Positions 16,395 through 25,949 are shown, counted from the stretch's first letter. The stretch is 64,000 nucleotides of DNA from Alphaproteobacteria bacterium (GCA_018650465.1 JABIFY010000002.1:1-64000); one strand, 5' to 3'. The notes: generated by a model from the sequence alone, not told the origin. Translations and numbers: made by a program.

Positions 16395-16601
16395 ACCTGA
16401 TACTATGCAGGGACCAGGCCGGGAATTCTGAATGTTTCTGTATTTTTGTTCGATGAGGGACGATTTAAAAACCTTTTCATGCCCCTCTGACACCTAACTC
16501 CATCACATCTTTTTGCACATTACACGTATTTTGTGGCTTTTGCTACCCATAAAACGTATATAATTCGTAAAAACAGTAGCCCGCCTGATTTAGCCTTCAA
16601 A

Positions 16602-16892
16602 TCAGTCTGTTTTATCGGCGGCTTTCGCCTTGGCTTTTGATGGCTTCTTCGTCATTGCGGCTTCCATAGCATCCAGGCGGGCGCGCAGGGCTTCGTTTTC
16701 TGTACGAGCGGTAGCGGCCATGGCTTTGACGGCGTCGAATTCTTCGCGGGTGACCATGTCCATGTTGGCCAGGACGCGTTCGAACTGGTCGCGCAGGCGG
16801 TTTTCGACTTCGCCGCGCACGCCTTGCAAGGTGCCAAGGGCACCGGTGGCGACGCGGGCGAGGTCATCCAGCAGGCGATTATCGGTTTGCAT
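16602..16892 (-). CDS. ubiK: Ubiquinone biosynthesis accessory factor UbiK-like (YqiC/BMFP) protein
   Basis: 96-aa coiled-coil protein of the YqiC/BMFP family that helps assemble the ubiquinone biosynthesis complex. It has LLDDLARVATGALGTLQGVR, then REEFDAVKAMAATAR and a heptad-like ENEALRARLDAMEAAM, ending in a lysine/alanine-rich tail. It is divergent from lgt, the common alphaproteobacterial arrangement. Family membership is clear; the role in this organism is inferred. Confidence 0.85.
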   Translation of the reverse strand: MQTDNRLLDDLARVATGALGTLQGVRGEVENRLRDQFERVLANMDMVTREEFDAVKAMAATARTENEALRARLDAMEAAMTKKPSKAKAKAADKTD

Positions 16893-17049
16893 GTCAGGCT
16901 CCTGAAGTCGTTATTATCTGTAAGCGCTAATATGGGCGTCAAAGGCAGGCTGGGCAAGGCCGCTTGCGGCGCATGTGTGCACATCCTATATATTCGACTT
17001 ATACATTCGTGACGGGTGCACAACCACACCGCATTCATAAAGGTCTTTC

Positions 17050-17862
17050 ATGCTGTTGAGTCTGCTCGCTGCCCTGCAATTCCCACAAATTGATCCGATC
17101 ATTTTCCAGATCGGGCCGCTGGCCATTCGCTGGTACGCTCTGGCTTATATCGCCGGGTTGATGCTGGGCTGGAAATATATTGTGCGCCTGGTGCGGCGTG
17201 ATGGCGACAAGGCCGCCATGTCGGAAGTCCAGGTTGATGACTTCCTGGTCTGGGCCACTATTGGTGTTGTATTGGGTGGACGCCTTGGGTATGTGCTGTT
17301 TTACCGACCGGGCTTTTATCTGGATAATCCCGGCGAAATTCTGGCTGTCTGGCAGGGCGGCATGTCTTTCCACGGCGGCTTGTTGGGCGTCACCGCCGCC
17401 ATGCTGCTCTTCAGCCGCAAATATAAACTCAGTTTTTTGGGCGTTACCGACCTGATTTCCATGGCCGCCCCCATTGGCCTGTTTTTTGGCCGCCTCGCCA
17501 ACTTCATCAATGGCGAATTATGGGGCCGGACCAGTGATGTGGCCTGGGCCATGGCCTTTCCCCATGGCGGGCCAGCACCGCGCCACCCCAGCCAGATTTA
17601 CGAATCCCTGTTGGAAGGCGCGCTGCTGTTCCTGATTCTGTGGTATTTACGCAACAAAACCGACAAGGCAATGCAGCCCGGGTTTTTGACTGGTATCTTC
17701 ATCGGCGGTTATGGTCTGGCCCGATTTGCGGTGGAGTTCTTCCGCGAGCCCGATGCCCATCTGGGCTTTTTGTTTGCCGGGGCGACCATGGGACAAATGC
17801 TATCCCTGCCGCTGGTCCTGCTGGGGGCCTATCTGGTCCTCAGGGCCGCAAAGAAGGCCTGA
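17050..17862 (+). CDS. lgt: Prolipoprotein diacylglyceryl transferase
   Basis: Inner-membrane enzyme that transfers diacylglycerol from phosphatidylglycerol to the lipobox cysteine of prolipoproteins. The 270-aa protein has the LGGRLGYVLFY motif, MSFHGGLLG, and the Lgt signature GRLANFINGELWGR with its essential arginine and Asn/Glu, followed by HPSQIYES. About seven membrane spans. It starts an operon with the methyltransferase gene 5 bp downstream. Confidence 0.97.
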   Translation: MLLSLLAALQFPQIDPIIFQIGPLAIRWYALAYIAGLMLGWKYIVRLVRRDGDKAAMSEVQVDDFLVWATIGVVLGGRLGYVLFYRPGFYLDNPGEILAVWQGGMSFHGGLLGVTAAMLLFSRKYKLSFLGVTDLISMAAPIGLFFGRLANFINGELWGRTSDVAWAMAFPHGGPAPRHPSQIYESLLEGALLFLILWYLRNKTDKAMQPGFLTGIFIGGYGLARFAVEFFREPDAHLGFLFAGATMGQMLSLPLVLLGAYLVLRAAKKA

Positions 17863-17867
17863 CAACC

Positions 17868-18998
17868 ATGTCCGCTGACATCCATAGCCAGGCCCTGGCC
17901 AAACATTTTGCCGACCTGATCCGCGCCACAGGCCCGGTCACAGTTGAACGCTGGATGGCCGATTGCCTCGGCCATCCGGAACACGGCTATTACATCACCC
18001 GCGATCCCTTTGGCACCGACGGTGACTTTATAACAGCGCCGGAAGTCAGCCAGATGTTTGGTGAGTTGCTGGGGCTGTGGTGCGCCCAAACCTGGATGCA
18101 GATGGGCTCACCCAATCCCGTACGCCTGATTGAATTGGGGCCGGGACGCGGGACCTTGATGGCCGATGCCATGCGTGCAGCAAAGGCCCTGCCTGCTTTT
18201 GTGGATGCGGTCGACATTCACCTGGTGGAAACCAGCCCCGTGTTGCGCGAAAAACAAAAAGAGACCCTGAGTGGTTATCAGGTAAATTGGCATGACAACT
18301 TCGAAGATGTGCCACCAGGCCCGGCGCTTGTACTGGCCAATGAATTGTTTGACGCGTTGCCCATTCGCCAGTTCATCAAAAGCCAGATTTCCGATAAAGA
18401 AGACGTGACGTGGCTGGAGCGGCTGATTGATCTGGATCCGGAAGACGGCAGTAAATTTCGCTTTGTCGCCAGTCCAGGCCCCTCGCCTGCGGCATCGCTG
18501 CTAAGCATTGATCTTGATTACAACCCGGACGACAGCATCGCCGAAATGTGTCCGGCTGGATTGCGTCTTGCCCATACCATTGGTGCCCGCCTTGCGGTCC
18601 AGGGAGGCGCTGGCCTGTTCATCGATTACGGCTATGGGCAAAGCCAGACCGGCGACAGTCTGCAAGCCTTGCTGGGGCATGCGCCTCATCCTGTGTTGGA
18701 ACAACCTGGCAACGCTGACATCACGGCCCATGTGGATTTTTCCATGCTGGCCCGAAGTGCAATGGAGGCTGGTGCCAGTGTTCACAAGATAATTGAACAG
18801 GGCCTGTTTTTAACGGCGCTGGGACTGGACCAGCGGGCCGCGATGCTGAAAAGCCAGGCCCCGACTGACGTGGTGTCAGAAATAGACGCGGCACATCAAA
18901 GATTGACCGCGCCAGACCAGATGGGCACCCTGTTCAAAGTGTTGGCCATCAGCCACCCCGACTTAGACGCCCTGGCCGGTTTTGAGGACATCACATGA
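17868..18998 (+). CDS. SAM-dependent methyltransferase, MidA/NDUFAF7 family
   Basis: 376-aa class I methyltransferase. Family marks are TVERWMADCLGHPEHGYYIT, DFITAPEVSQMFGELLGLW, the SAM-binding LIELGPGRGTLMADAMRA, and VLANELFDALPIRQF. The eukaryotic homologue methylates a complex I subunit arginine; the bacterial target is not established. ATG 17868 lies 5 bp after lgt; the frame continues upstream inside lgt but conserved sequence begins here. Its stop overlaps the pgeF start (ATGA). Confidence 0.93.
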   Translation: MSADIHSQALAKHFADLIRATGPVTVERWMADCLGHPEHGYYITRDPFGTDGDFITAPEVSQMFGELLGLWCAQTWMQMGSPNPVRLIELGPGRGTLMADAMRAAKALPAFVDAVDIHLVETSPVLREKQKETLSGYQVNWHDNFEDVPPGPALVLANELFDALPIRQFIKSQISDKEDVTWLERLIDLDPEDGSKFRFVASPGPSPAASLLSIDLDYNPDDSIAEMCPAGLRLAHTIGARLAVQGGAGLFIDYGYGQSQTGDSLQALLGHAPHPVLEQPGNADITAHVDFSMLARSAMEAGASVHKIIEQGLFLTALGLDQRAAMLKSQAPTDVVSEIDAAHQRLTAPDQMGTLFKVLAISHPDLDALAGFEDIT

Positions 18999-19774
18999 TC
19001 ATCTGCGCCAACAATCTGGAAAAACTGCCGGGCATCCGGCACGGTTTTTTCACCCGCGAGGGCGGCGTATCGACAGGCATATATAAGGGACTAAATTGTG
19101 GTCCGGGCTCGAACGATGATCCTGATCATGTGTTCGAGAACCGCAATATTGTTGCTGCAAACCTGGGCGTGGCAGGCGAAGACCTTTGCTCGCTTTACCA
19201 GGTGCATGGCAGCGATGTGATGTTGATCCAGGGCGGCTATCCCGATGACCAGCGCCCGCAAGCCGATGGCATGGTGACCACCACCCCTGGTGTGGCCCTG
19301 GGCATTTTGACAGCGGATTGCGCCCCGGTTTTATTTGCTGAACCAGAAACAGGTGTGATTGGTGCGGCCCATGCGGGCTGGCGTGGTGCCCTGGATGGTG
19401 TAACCGATATGGTCATCGAAGCCATGATGGACCTGGGCGCCAGGCGCAGTAAAATCAGCGCCGTCGTTGGCCCTTGTATTTCTCAGGAATCTTATGAGGT
19501 CGGCCCGGAATTTCCGCAATATTTCCTGGACGAAGACGCGGCCAATCAAGAATTTTTCATCCCCGCCGCCCGCGCGGATCATTTTCTGTTTAACTTAAGT
19601 GACTATGTCCACATGCGCCTGGCTGAGGCCGGTGTCGGCCAGGTCGAAAGCCTGGGTCTGGATACGGGTGCCGACGAAGCCCGCTTCTTCAGTTATCGCC
19701 GCGCTACACATCGTGGTGAACCAGACTATGGCCGCCAGATCTCCGCCATCGCCCTCGCCCCGGCTCTGAATTAG
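18995..19774 (+). CDS. pgeF: Peptidoglycan editing factor / purine nucleoside phosphorylase-like (YfiH, laccase-domain) protein
   Basis: 259-aa YfiH/DUF152 protein. Visible motifs are HGFFTREGGVSTGIY, the metal-binding histidine in LYQVHGSD, LTADCAPVLFAEPETGVIGA with the AHAGWRGALDG block, and GPCISQESYEVG. Family members act on adenosine or cytosolic muropeptides; which applies here is unknown. It overlaps the methyltransferase stop by four bases and collides tail-to-tail with the amidase gene (stops overlap). Confidence 0.93.
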   Translation: MIICANNLEKLPGIRHGFFTREGGVSTGIYKGLNCGPGSNDDPDHVFENRNIVAANLGVAGEDLCSLYQVHGSDVMLIQGGYPDDQRPQADGMVTTTPGVALGILTADCAPVLFAEPETGVIGAAHAGWRGALDGVTDMVIEAMMDLGARRSKISAVVGPCISQESYEVGPEFPQYFLDEDAANQEFFIPAARADHFLFNLSDYVHMRLAEAGVGQVESLGLDTGADEARFFSYRRATHRGEPDYGRQISAIALAPALN

Positions 19775-21060
19775 GGCGATACCGGCGGCACGACGGGCTG
19801 GAATAATTCCGATAATACCCGCCCGACTTCCAGCAATCGTTCGTCTGAACCGGCGGGGCCGTCAATCTCAAGCCCCACAGGCAAGCCAGCACCATCTTGG
19901 CCGACAGGCACCGTCAATCCGGGAATGCCGGCGACACTGCCGGGGCTGGTATTGCGCGAAATGGTGGAGAAAACGGGCACAGTTTCACCATTGTGCATCA
20001 TGGTCACATCTTCCCAAAGGGGCGGGGCTGTCATTACCACGGTCGGGAAAACAATCGCGTCCAGACCGTGGCCTGCAAAAGTCTGTTGAAACGACGTCTG
20101 CAATTGCGGTCGCAGATTGTTCAGGGCATCCAGGTAAACCGCTTCCGGGATCGGGGCCTCGTCGATCATGGCCGTGAAAATGTCCGCGACGTCAGGCGAA
20201 GCCAGACCAGCCCGCAAATCATCGAGCGATCCCAGCCCCTTGTCGGCCAGAAAGTTTGTCCATTCCCGCCGGGCTTCAAACAGGGCAATGGGAAATCCGG
20301 CAGCTTCATCCAGTTCGCCAACCCGGTCGACCTCGCAGTCGATCAAGGTGACCCCCGCGGACCGGATTGTTGCCAGTGCCTTTTGCGCCGCTTCAGAAAC
20401 ACCCGGCGACAGGTTTTCATAAAAGAAAGCGCGGGGGACACCGATCTTCAGATTGTCTGCGTTCATGCTTTGGCCATGATCTTTGCCAGCAGTTATCACC
20501 TGGTCAACGACCTGGATATCGGCAACACAACGCGCCATAATGCCAATCGTGTCGCGGGTCGGCGACAGGGGCAGGACACCCGTATGGGGATAACGACCCA
20601 CGCTCGGCCGGAAGCCATAAACACCACAAAAGGCCGCCGGAATGCGGGCCGAACCGCCGGTATCGGTGGCCAGACCAAAGGGCACAATCCCGCCAGCCAC
20701 AGCAGCAGCTGTCCCCCCACTGCTACCGCCTGGTGTGTGGCCCAAATTGTGCGGATTGCGCACTGGACCAAAGCCGCCATTGTTGCTGGTCACACCAAAA
20801 CCCAGCTCGTGCATATTGGCCTTGCCCAGCAACGTCGCCCCGGCCTTACGTAACCTTTTGACAACCTCAGCATCCTGCGTTGGCTGATAGTCCTTCAGGA
20901 AAGGACAGCCACCTGTCGTGGGCAGATCGGCGGTCTCGATGTTATCCTTGGCAACAAAAGTCATGCCTTGAAGGATTTGATCGCCCGATGGACTGGCAGA
21001 CCCTGTCTGATCAGCCGGCAGGGTACTGGTCAGACAGTTCAGCTTGTCCCGGCTTGTCAT
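19771..21060 (-). CDS. Amidase signature-family enzyme
   Basis: 429-aa amidase with the Ser-Ser-Lys triad: Lys in FVAKDNIET (about residue 37), Ser in TPGGSSGGTAAAVAGG, and nucleophile Ser in ATDTGGSARIPAAFCG. The substrate cannot be assigned; indoleacetamide hydrolase or allophanate-hydrolase-like activity are options for the subfamily. The N-terminus is rather short for the family. Its start overlaps the nitronate monooxygenase stop by four bases, so the two are translated together. Confidence 0.9.
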   Translation of the reverse strand: MTSRDKLNCLTSTLPADQTGSASPSGDQILQGMTFVAKDNIETADLPTTGGCPFLKDYQPTQDAEVVKRLRKAGATLLGKANMHELGFGVTSNNGGFGPVRNPHNLGHTPGGSSGGTAAAVAGGIVPFGLATDTGGSARIPAAFCGVYGFRPSVGRYPHTGVLPLSPTRDTIGIMARCVADIQVVDQVITAGKDHGQSMNADNLKIGVPRAFFYENLSPGVSEAAQKALATIRSAGVTLIDCEVDRVGELDEAAGFPIALFEARREWTNFLADKGLGSLDDLRAGLASPDVADIFTAMIDEAPIPEAVYLDALNNLRPQLQTSFQQTFAGHGLDAIVFPTVVMTAPPLWEDVTMMHNGETVPVFSTISRNTSPGSVAGIPGLTVPVGQDGAGLPVGLEIDGPAGSDERLLEVGRVLSELFQPVVPPVSP

Positions 21061-22079
21061 CCAGTCACCTTTAAACCACTCACAATACCAGCCGCATCTG
21101 CCATCATGCGTTCGACGATTTGCGCCGCTGGCTCCACGGCCTTGATCTGGCCCACACCTTGACCACTTAGCAGGGGCATTTCATCAAAGTCACCGGTAGT
21201 CGGCGGCATGGGTGCAAAGTTGGTGAAGCGTTGCAGGTCCATTTCCTCGCCGCCCAGATTGGTATGACCGACAACAGGTTCACCTGATGTATCCTCGGGC
21301 GCGTCCCCTTCACGGCCTTCATATTCAGCAACGACTTTGTTGCGCAGCACCCGCATGGGGTTAAAGCCCGGCATGGCCTTGCCAAAAATCCCGCTGAGGG
21401 TCGTATCCGTGCCTGTCGCCGCCACCAGTCTGGCTTTGTAATCATCATGGGCAAAGGCTTCGACACTGGCCACAAGGCGGGTGCCCACCCAGACACCATC
21501 GGCCCCCAGGCCCAAGGCACCGGCAACAGCACGCCCATCGGCGATACCGCCCGAGGCCAACACCATGGCACCTCCTGCCGCGTCAATGACTTCCGGTAGC
21601 AAGGTGAACAAGGGCATGGAGCCATAATTATGGCCACCAGCTTCACTGCCCTGGGCGATGACAACGTCAACACCACTGGCCACGGCTGTTTTGGCGGCCT
21701 CAACCGAACCAACCTGCTCCCAAATCTTGATCCCGGCGGCTTTCAGCTTGGCCAACATTTCTGCCGGTGGATTGCCCCAGTGAAAGGACACAATCGGCAC
21801 CTGCTCCTCAACACAAACATCGATATAGGCAGGATCAGTGAATATGGTGATGAAATTGATGTTAAAGGGACCGTCCACGGCTTGTTTGATGCCCTGGATC
21901 ATCATGCGCAACACATCCGGCGGCATCAGGCCAACGCCCAGGGCACCGATACCACCCGCTTTGCAGACAGCAATACAGAGGTCTGGTGTCATGCCGACAA
22001 AAGCCATGCCAGCACAGGCAAAAGGATGTTTGACGCCATAGGCATCTGAAAAGCGGGTTGAAATGGTATTTTGAGACAT
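21057..22079 (-). CDS. Nitronate monooxygenase family FMN enzyme
   Basis: 340-aa TIM-barrel flavoprotein of the 2-nitropropane dioxygenase/NMO family. It shows AGGIGALGVGL near the N-terminus, the IAQGSEAGGHNYG motif with active-site histidine (about residue 150), and the FMN-phosphate loop VLASGGIADGRAVAGALGLG. It oxidises alkyl nitronates in characterised members; the natural substrate here is unknown. First gene of a two-gene operon with the amidase and divergent from an AraC regulator that may control it. Confidence 0.88.
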   Translation of the reverse strand: MSQNTISTRFSDAYGVKHPFACAGMAFVGMTPDLCIAVCKAGGIGALGVGLMPPDVLRMMIQGIKQAVDGPFNINFITIFTDPAYIDVCVEEQVPIVSFHWGNPPAEMLAKLKAAGIKIWEQVGSVEAAKTAVASGVDVVIAQGSEAGGHNYGSMPLFTLLPEVIDAAGGAMVLASGGIADGRAVAGALGLGADGVWVGTRLVASVEAFAHDDYKARLVAATGTDTTLSGIFGKAMPGFNPMRVLRNKVVAEYEGREGDAPEDTSGEPVVGHTNLGGEEMDLQRFTNFAPMPPTTGDFDEMPLLSGQGVGQIKAVEPAAQIVERMMADAAGIVSGLKVTG

Positions 22080-22228
22080 CTGGTCTTCCCCATATTAAAA
22101 AATCTGTGTGGGAAGTGTGGCCAGAGGTCAAAGGCCGGTCTTGCACCAGCCTGCATATTTTTCGACTGAGGGTGCATGACGGTTTGCAGGCGTTGACGCT
22201 GGCCCGCCTTCAACGCCAGAATACCGCC

Positions 22229-23200
22229 ATGAAGAGTGAAGGAACGCAAAGCTGGACCACAGGCGCAGTCCGGGAAAGTGAGCGCTTTGACTATTGGCGT
22301 GAGGTGGTCTGCGAGACGTTTGTCGAGCTGGACCCCCGCCCCCTGCATCAAAGCCGCTTTTATGGCGAAGTTGAAGCTTCCCGGGTTGGTGATTTCGGCA
22401 TTGCACAAATTGCGGCCAGCGCCCAGAAAGTAGTGCGTTCACGGCGTGAGATTTCCCGCGCCAACAATCCCTGTTATTTCCTCAATATTCAGTTGGAAGG
22501 CAGCGGCCTGACGGCCCAGGGCGGTCGTGAAAGTGTCCTGGTGCCAAGCGATATGGTGCTGCTGGATGCCACCCGCCCCTTTGAGATGACCTTTAATGAT
22601 CGTTTCAGCCAGATGTCCCTGACGATTTCCGATAGTGTTATCGGGCAGCTTCCGCCTGCCGCACAAGACGACCTGGCCGGCTTGTTCATCAACCGCAATC
22701 TGCCTGAGGCCCGACTGCTGAAGAGCTATGGCAGTCTGATGCGCGATCAGGGCGATGTTGAAGATCATATGTTTGCAGACCTGATGACAAAACAATTGGC
22801 GGGTATCTTTCACCATGCCGTCAATCGACGTCGGGGCCTGACCCTGAAACAGGCAGATCATTGGGGGCAAAAGCTGCTGACAACCATCAAGGCGGCTGTG
22901 CGTCGGGATTTGGGCAATGCCGGCCATACACCGGCACGAACGGCGGATAAAGTTGGCGTTTCCGTGCGACTGCTGCATCAGGCTTTCGCCCGCAACGGCG
23001 AAACATTTGGCCGCTGGCTGCTGGCTGAGCGTCTGGATACGGCGCGCGGCGTCCTTGCCGATAGCCACAACGCCCACCAAAGCATTGCCGAAGTCGCCTA
23101 CGCCCTCGGTTTTGCAGATCAAAGCCATTTTGGCCGGGCCTTCAAGGCCCGCTTCTGCCAAACCCCAAAACAATTCCGCAAGGCAGCTTTCAACGCCTGA
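22229..23200 (+). CDS. AraC-family transcriptional regulator
   Basis: 323-aa regulator with an N-terminal AraC-binding-like ligand domain (RFDYWREVVCETFVELDPRP onwards) and a C-terminal double HTH (SVRLLHQAFARNGETFGRWL; then SIAEVAYALGFADQSHFGRA). ATG 22229 begins the conserved domain; the frame runs upstream but that part overlaps the NMO leader. It is divergent from NMO-amidase by 149 bp, so it probably controls that operon. The inducer is unknown. Confidence 0.92.
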   Translation: MKSEGTQSWTTGAVRESERFDYWREVVCETFVELDPRPLHQSRFYGEVEASRVGDFGIAQIAASAQKVVRSRREISRANNPCYFLNIQLEGSGLTAQGGRESVLVPSDMVLLDATRPFEMTFNDRFSQMSLTISDSVIGQLPPAAQDDLAGLFINRNLPEARLLKSYGSLMRDQGDVEDHMFADLMTKQLAGIFHHAVNRRRGLTLKQADHWGQKLLTTIKAAVRRDLGNAGHTPARTADKVGVSVRLLHQAFARNGETFGRWLLAERLDTARGVLADSHNAHQSIAEVAYALGFADQSHFGRAFKARFCQTPKQFRKAAFNA

Positions 23201-23216
23201 ATATGAGGGCCTGATC

Positions 23217-23282
23217 ATGCATTATGCTGTTTTTATGATCGCCTTGTTACTGTTCGGCCTGCTGTCGACCTGCTTTTTTTGA
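23217..23282 (+). CDS. Possible 21-aa hydrophobic membrane peptide
   Basis: Short frame MHYAVFMIALLLFGLLSTCFF, essentially a single membrane helix, starting 17 bp after the AraC gene with GAGGG about eight bases before its ATG. Nothing is known to compare it with. It could be a small membrane protein translated with the regulator, or chance. Confidence 0.3.
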   Translation: MHYAVFMIALLLFGLLSTCFF

Positions 23283-23481
23283 CCAAATATTGAGCAGATG
23301 AGCAATGAATCGAGATTCATTTGTTGGAATCAGGATTCAGCGCCGGTTCTTCGTTTACAGGCTGCCATCCGCCTGCTAAATTCCGCCGCGAAATTGATGG
23401 TTTGGGTCATTGTTGCAGGCCCGTGTACAGACCCGCCCGGGATGCCTAGCCGCAGTCCTCGCGGGCAACGAGGAATTCAGC

Positions 23482-24414
23482 ATGAAAGTGCTTGCCGGAA
23501 ACAGTAATCGGCCACTCGCCGAAGCTATTGCCGCCTGTCTCAATATTCCCCTCACAAAAGCCAGTGTTCGACGCTTTTCCGATATGGAGGTGTTTGTCGA
23601 AATTCAGGAAAATGTGCGTGGTGAAGACGTTTTCATCATTCAGCCGACATCCTACCCGGCCAATGACAACCTGATGGAGCTGCTGGTCTGCATTGACGCC
23701 CTGCGTCGCGCCTCAGCCCGCCGGATTACCTGCGTGGTGCCATACTTCGGTTATGCCCGCCAGGACCGCAAACCCGGTCCCAGAACACCCATTTCCGCCA
23801 AGCTGGTGGCCAATATGATCGCAACTGCGGGCGCCGACCGGGTTTTGACCATGGACCTGCATGCGGGCCAGATCCAGGGCTTCTTTGATATCCCCACAGA
23901 TAACCTGTTTGCCGGTCCTGTTTTTGGCATCGATATCGAAAAGAACTTCAATACGGGCGATTTGACCTTCGTATCACCCGATGTGGGCGGTGTTGTGCGG
24001 GCACGTTCCCAGGCAAAAAGGGTTGACGCGGACCTCGCAATCATTGATAAGCGGCGCGAACGCGCTGGTGTCTCCGAAGTCATGAATGTCATTGGAGATG
24101 TAACTGATCGGGATTGCATCATTGTTGATGACATTGTCGACAGCGCCGGAACATTGTGTAACGCCGCCGACGCCCTGATGGAACAGGGTGCCAAATCGGT
24201 GTCCGCCTATATCACCCACGGGGTGCTGTCGGGGGGTGCTGTGGCTCGGGTCGCGGCTTCTTCGCTGGACAAGCTGGTCACAACTGACAGCATTCTGGCG
24301 ACCGAAGCTGTCAGGGTTTCACACAATATCCGGCAAATTACAATTGCACCGTTGCTGGCCGATGCCATGAAACGCATCAGTGAGGAACGGTCGGTTTCCA
24401 GTCTGTTTGATTGA
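23482..24414 (+). CDS. prs: Ribose-phosphate pyrophosphokinase
   Basis: Makes PRPP from ribose 5-phosphate and ATP. The 310-aa protein has [36 protein letters not shown], the catalytic [25 protein letters not shown], and the PRPP-binding [21 protein letters not shown] 23482 is preceded by GAGGAA; an upstream in-frame ATG at 23410 is outside the conserved protein. A terminator follows at 24461. Confidence 0.98.
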   Translation: MKVLAGNSNRPLAEAIAACLNIPLTKASVRRFSDMEVFVEIQENVRGEDVFIIQPTSYPANDNLMELLVCIDALRRASARRITCVVPYFGYARQDRKPGPRTPISAKLVANMIATAGADRVLTMDLHAGQIQGFFDIPTDNLFAGPVFGIDIEKNFNTGDLTFVSPDVGGVVRARSQAKRVDADLAIIDKRRERAGVSEVMNVIGDVTDRDCIIVDDIVDSAGTLCNAADALMEQGAKSVSAYITHGVLSGGAVARVAASSLDKLVTTDSILATEAVRVSHNIRQITIAPLLADAMKRISEERSVSSLFD

Positions 24415-24460
24415 TCTGCGATCTTTATTGATTTCTGATTGGACGTGACTGATTAAGCTG

Positions 24461-24483
24461 CCTGGCCACCTGGCCGGGTTTTT
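24461..24483 (+). terminator. Intrinsic terminator of prs
   Basis: CCTGGCC-ACCT-GGCCGGG forms a 7-bp stem with one G-U pair, followed by five T, about 46 bp after the prs stop. Confidence 0.85.
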
Positions 24484-24511
24484 GAGCATTACAGGAACAG
24501 GAACCTGGTTG

Positions 24512-24567
24512 GCGGCACCCTTGGAGGCCGCACCGCAAACTGTTTCGTGGCTGATCTCTGGATCAGC
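24512..24567 (+). promoter_or_regulatory. Structured 5' leader of rplY
   Basis: Two hairpins lie between the prs terminator and rplY: GCGGC/GCCGC (24512-24531) and a perfect 7-bp GCTGATC-TCTG-GATCAGC (24550-24567). A leader with stable hairpins before a ribosomal-protein gene could serve autoregulation, but no known leader family is recognised. Confidence 0.35.
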
Positions 24568-24608
24568 GACCAGATGTCTGGGTAATGGAATTTTGAGGAG
24601 AATTTAAG

Positions 24609-25265
24609 ATGGCTGAAGTTATTCAACTTCCCGCCGAGGCGAGAGAACGAGGCGGCAAGGGGGCCGCTCGGGCTATGCGTCGCGAAGGCAGGATTCCCGC
24701 CGTGATTTACGGTGCAAAAAAAGACGTAACCATGTTGACCATGGACGTGCGTCACGTTGCCAAGGAATACAACAAGGGTGGCTTCTTCAGTCGCCTGTTC
24801 GAAGTTGTCATCGACGGCAAGGCAGAACGTGTTTTGCCACGTGATTTGCAACTGCACCCGGTCACAGACTTGCCCATGCATGCTGACTTCCTGCGTTTGT
24901 CCAAAGGCGTCAAGATCCGCATCAACATTCCGGTGTCTTTCACCAATGAAGAAGAATCTGTTGGTTTGAAACGCGGTGGCATTCTGAACATTGTGCGCCA
25001 CGAAATCGAATTCATGGTGCCCCCGGATTCTATTCCAGAGGCTATCGTTGTCGACATGGAAAAATGGGACGTTGGTGATTCGATCCACATCGAAGACATC
25101 ACTTTGCCCAGCGACATCACGGCCACCATCGATCGTAACTTCACAATCGCTACAATCGCATCGCCGGTTGTCGAGAAAGAGATTGTTGAAGATGAAGATG
25201 GTGCTGAAGGTGAAGACGGCGAAGGTGAAGCCGACGGTGAAGCCGAAGGCGACGCAGAAGAATAG
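24609..25265 (+). CDS. rplY: 50S ribosomal protein L25/general stress protein Ctc
   Basis: 218-aa long-form L25 (Ctc type) binding 5S rRNA. The N-terminal L25 domain shows ARERGGKGAARAMRREGRIP and AVIYG; the TL5 C-terminal domain includes HADFLRL and GGILNIVRHEIEFMVP. The tail is a 30-residue acidic, glycine-rich stretch. It is preceded by GAGGAG and followed 9 bp later by pth, the standard rplY-pth-ychF order. Confidence 0.97.
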   Translation: MAEVIQLPAEARERGGKGAARAMRREGRIPAVIYGAKKDVTMLTMDVRHVAKEYNKGGFFSRLFEVVIDGKAERVLPRDLQLHPVTDLPMHADFLRLSKGVKIRINIPVSFTNEEESVGLKRGGILNIVRHEIEFMVPPDSIPEAIVVDMEKWDVGDSIHIEDITLPSDITATIDRNFTIATIASPVVEKEIVEDEDGAEGEDGEGEADGEAEGDAEE

Positions 25266-25274
25266 CCTTGAATC

Positions 25275-25880
25275 ATGCTCCTGCTGGTTGGTCTGGGGAA
25301 TCCTGGACAAAAGTACGAGCATAACCGGCATAACATTGGGTATGTGGCGGTGGACGAAATCGTTCACCGCCATTCCTTTGGCCCCTGGAAATCTCGTTTT
25401 CAGGGTGTAGTGTCGGAAGGCAGACTGGGATCGCAAAAGGTCCTGGCCCTTAAACCTGCGACTTTTATGAACTTGTCCGGCCAGTCGGTTGGTGACGCCA
25501 TGCGCTTCTACAAGCTTGGTCTTGAAGATGTTGTGGTGCTGCACGACGAACTGGCGCTTGAACCTGGCAAGATGAAGGTCAAGGCAGGCGGCGGCAGTGC
25601 CGGCAATAATGGCATCAAAAGTATTACCCAGCATATCGGCCAGGAATATCGCCGGGTGCGCATCGGCATCGGTCATCCCGGTGATAAAAACAAGGTCTCG
25701 GGCTATGTCCTGCATGACTTTGCCAAAGCCGATCAGGCCTGGATTGATGACCTTATTCCAGCCATATCTGATGCCGCCCCCAAACTGGCGGACGGCGACG
25801 ATGCGGGATTTATGAATGATGTGGCCCGGATGCTGAAACCCAATAACCACAAGTCGGCGCCCGACGGCGCGCCTTCCTGA
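25275..25880 (+). CDS. pth: Peptidyl-tRNA hydrolase
   Basis: Releases peptides from prematurely dropped peptidyl-tRNA. 201 aa with [20 protein letters not shown] (catalytic His in RHNIG), [33 protein letters not shown] with [11 protein letters not shown], and [10 protein letters not shown]. The final ~13 codons, the stop and the region beyond are duplicated once as an imperfect 50-bp tandem repeat (25841-25940). Confidence 0.97.
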   Translation: MLLLVGLGNPGQKYEHNRHNIGYVAVDEIVHRHSFGPWKSRFQGVVSEGRLGSQKVLALKPATFMNLSGQSVGDAMRFYKLGLEDVVVLHDELALEPGKMKVKAGGGSAGNNGIKSITQHIGQEYRRVRIGIGHPGDKNKVSGYVLHDFAKADQAWIDDLIPAISDAAPKLADGDDAGFMNDVARMLKPNNHKSAPDGAPS

Positions 25881-25940
25881 CAGAAGTGCCAAATAACCAT
25901 AAGACGACGCCCGACGGCGCGGCGTCCTGATAGAAATGAT
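25841..25940. repeat. Imperfect 50-bp tandem duplication at the pth end
   Basis: Two adjacent 50-bp units (25841-25890 and 25891-25940) match at about four bases in five. Unit 1 contains the last codons and stop of pth; unit 2 is non-coding and supplies the spacer just before ychF. Since 50 is not a multiple of three, unit 2 is out of frame relative to pth. Confidence 0.85.
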
Positions 25941-25949
25941 TGTAGAGCA

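Noticed and set aside
19897-20853. 318-codon plus-strand frame opposite the amidase
   Set aside because: The amidase catalytic triad is intact on the other strand; this is a shadow.
23283-23481. Spacer before prs checked for a tRNA gene
   Set aside because: Short repeats of GATTCA occur but no acceptor/T-arm pairing could be built.
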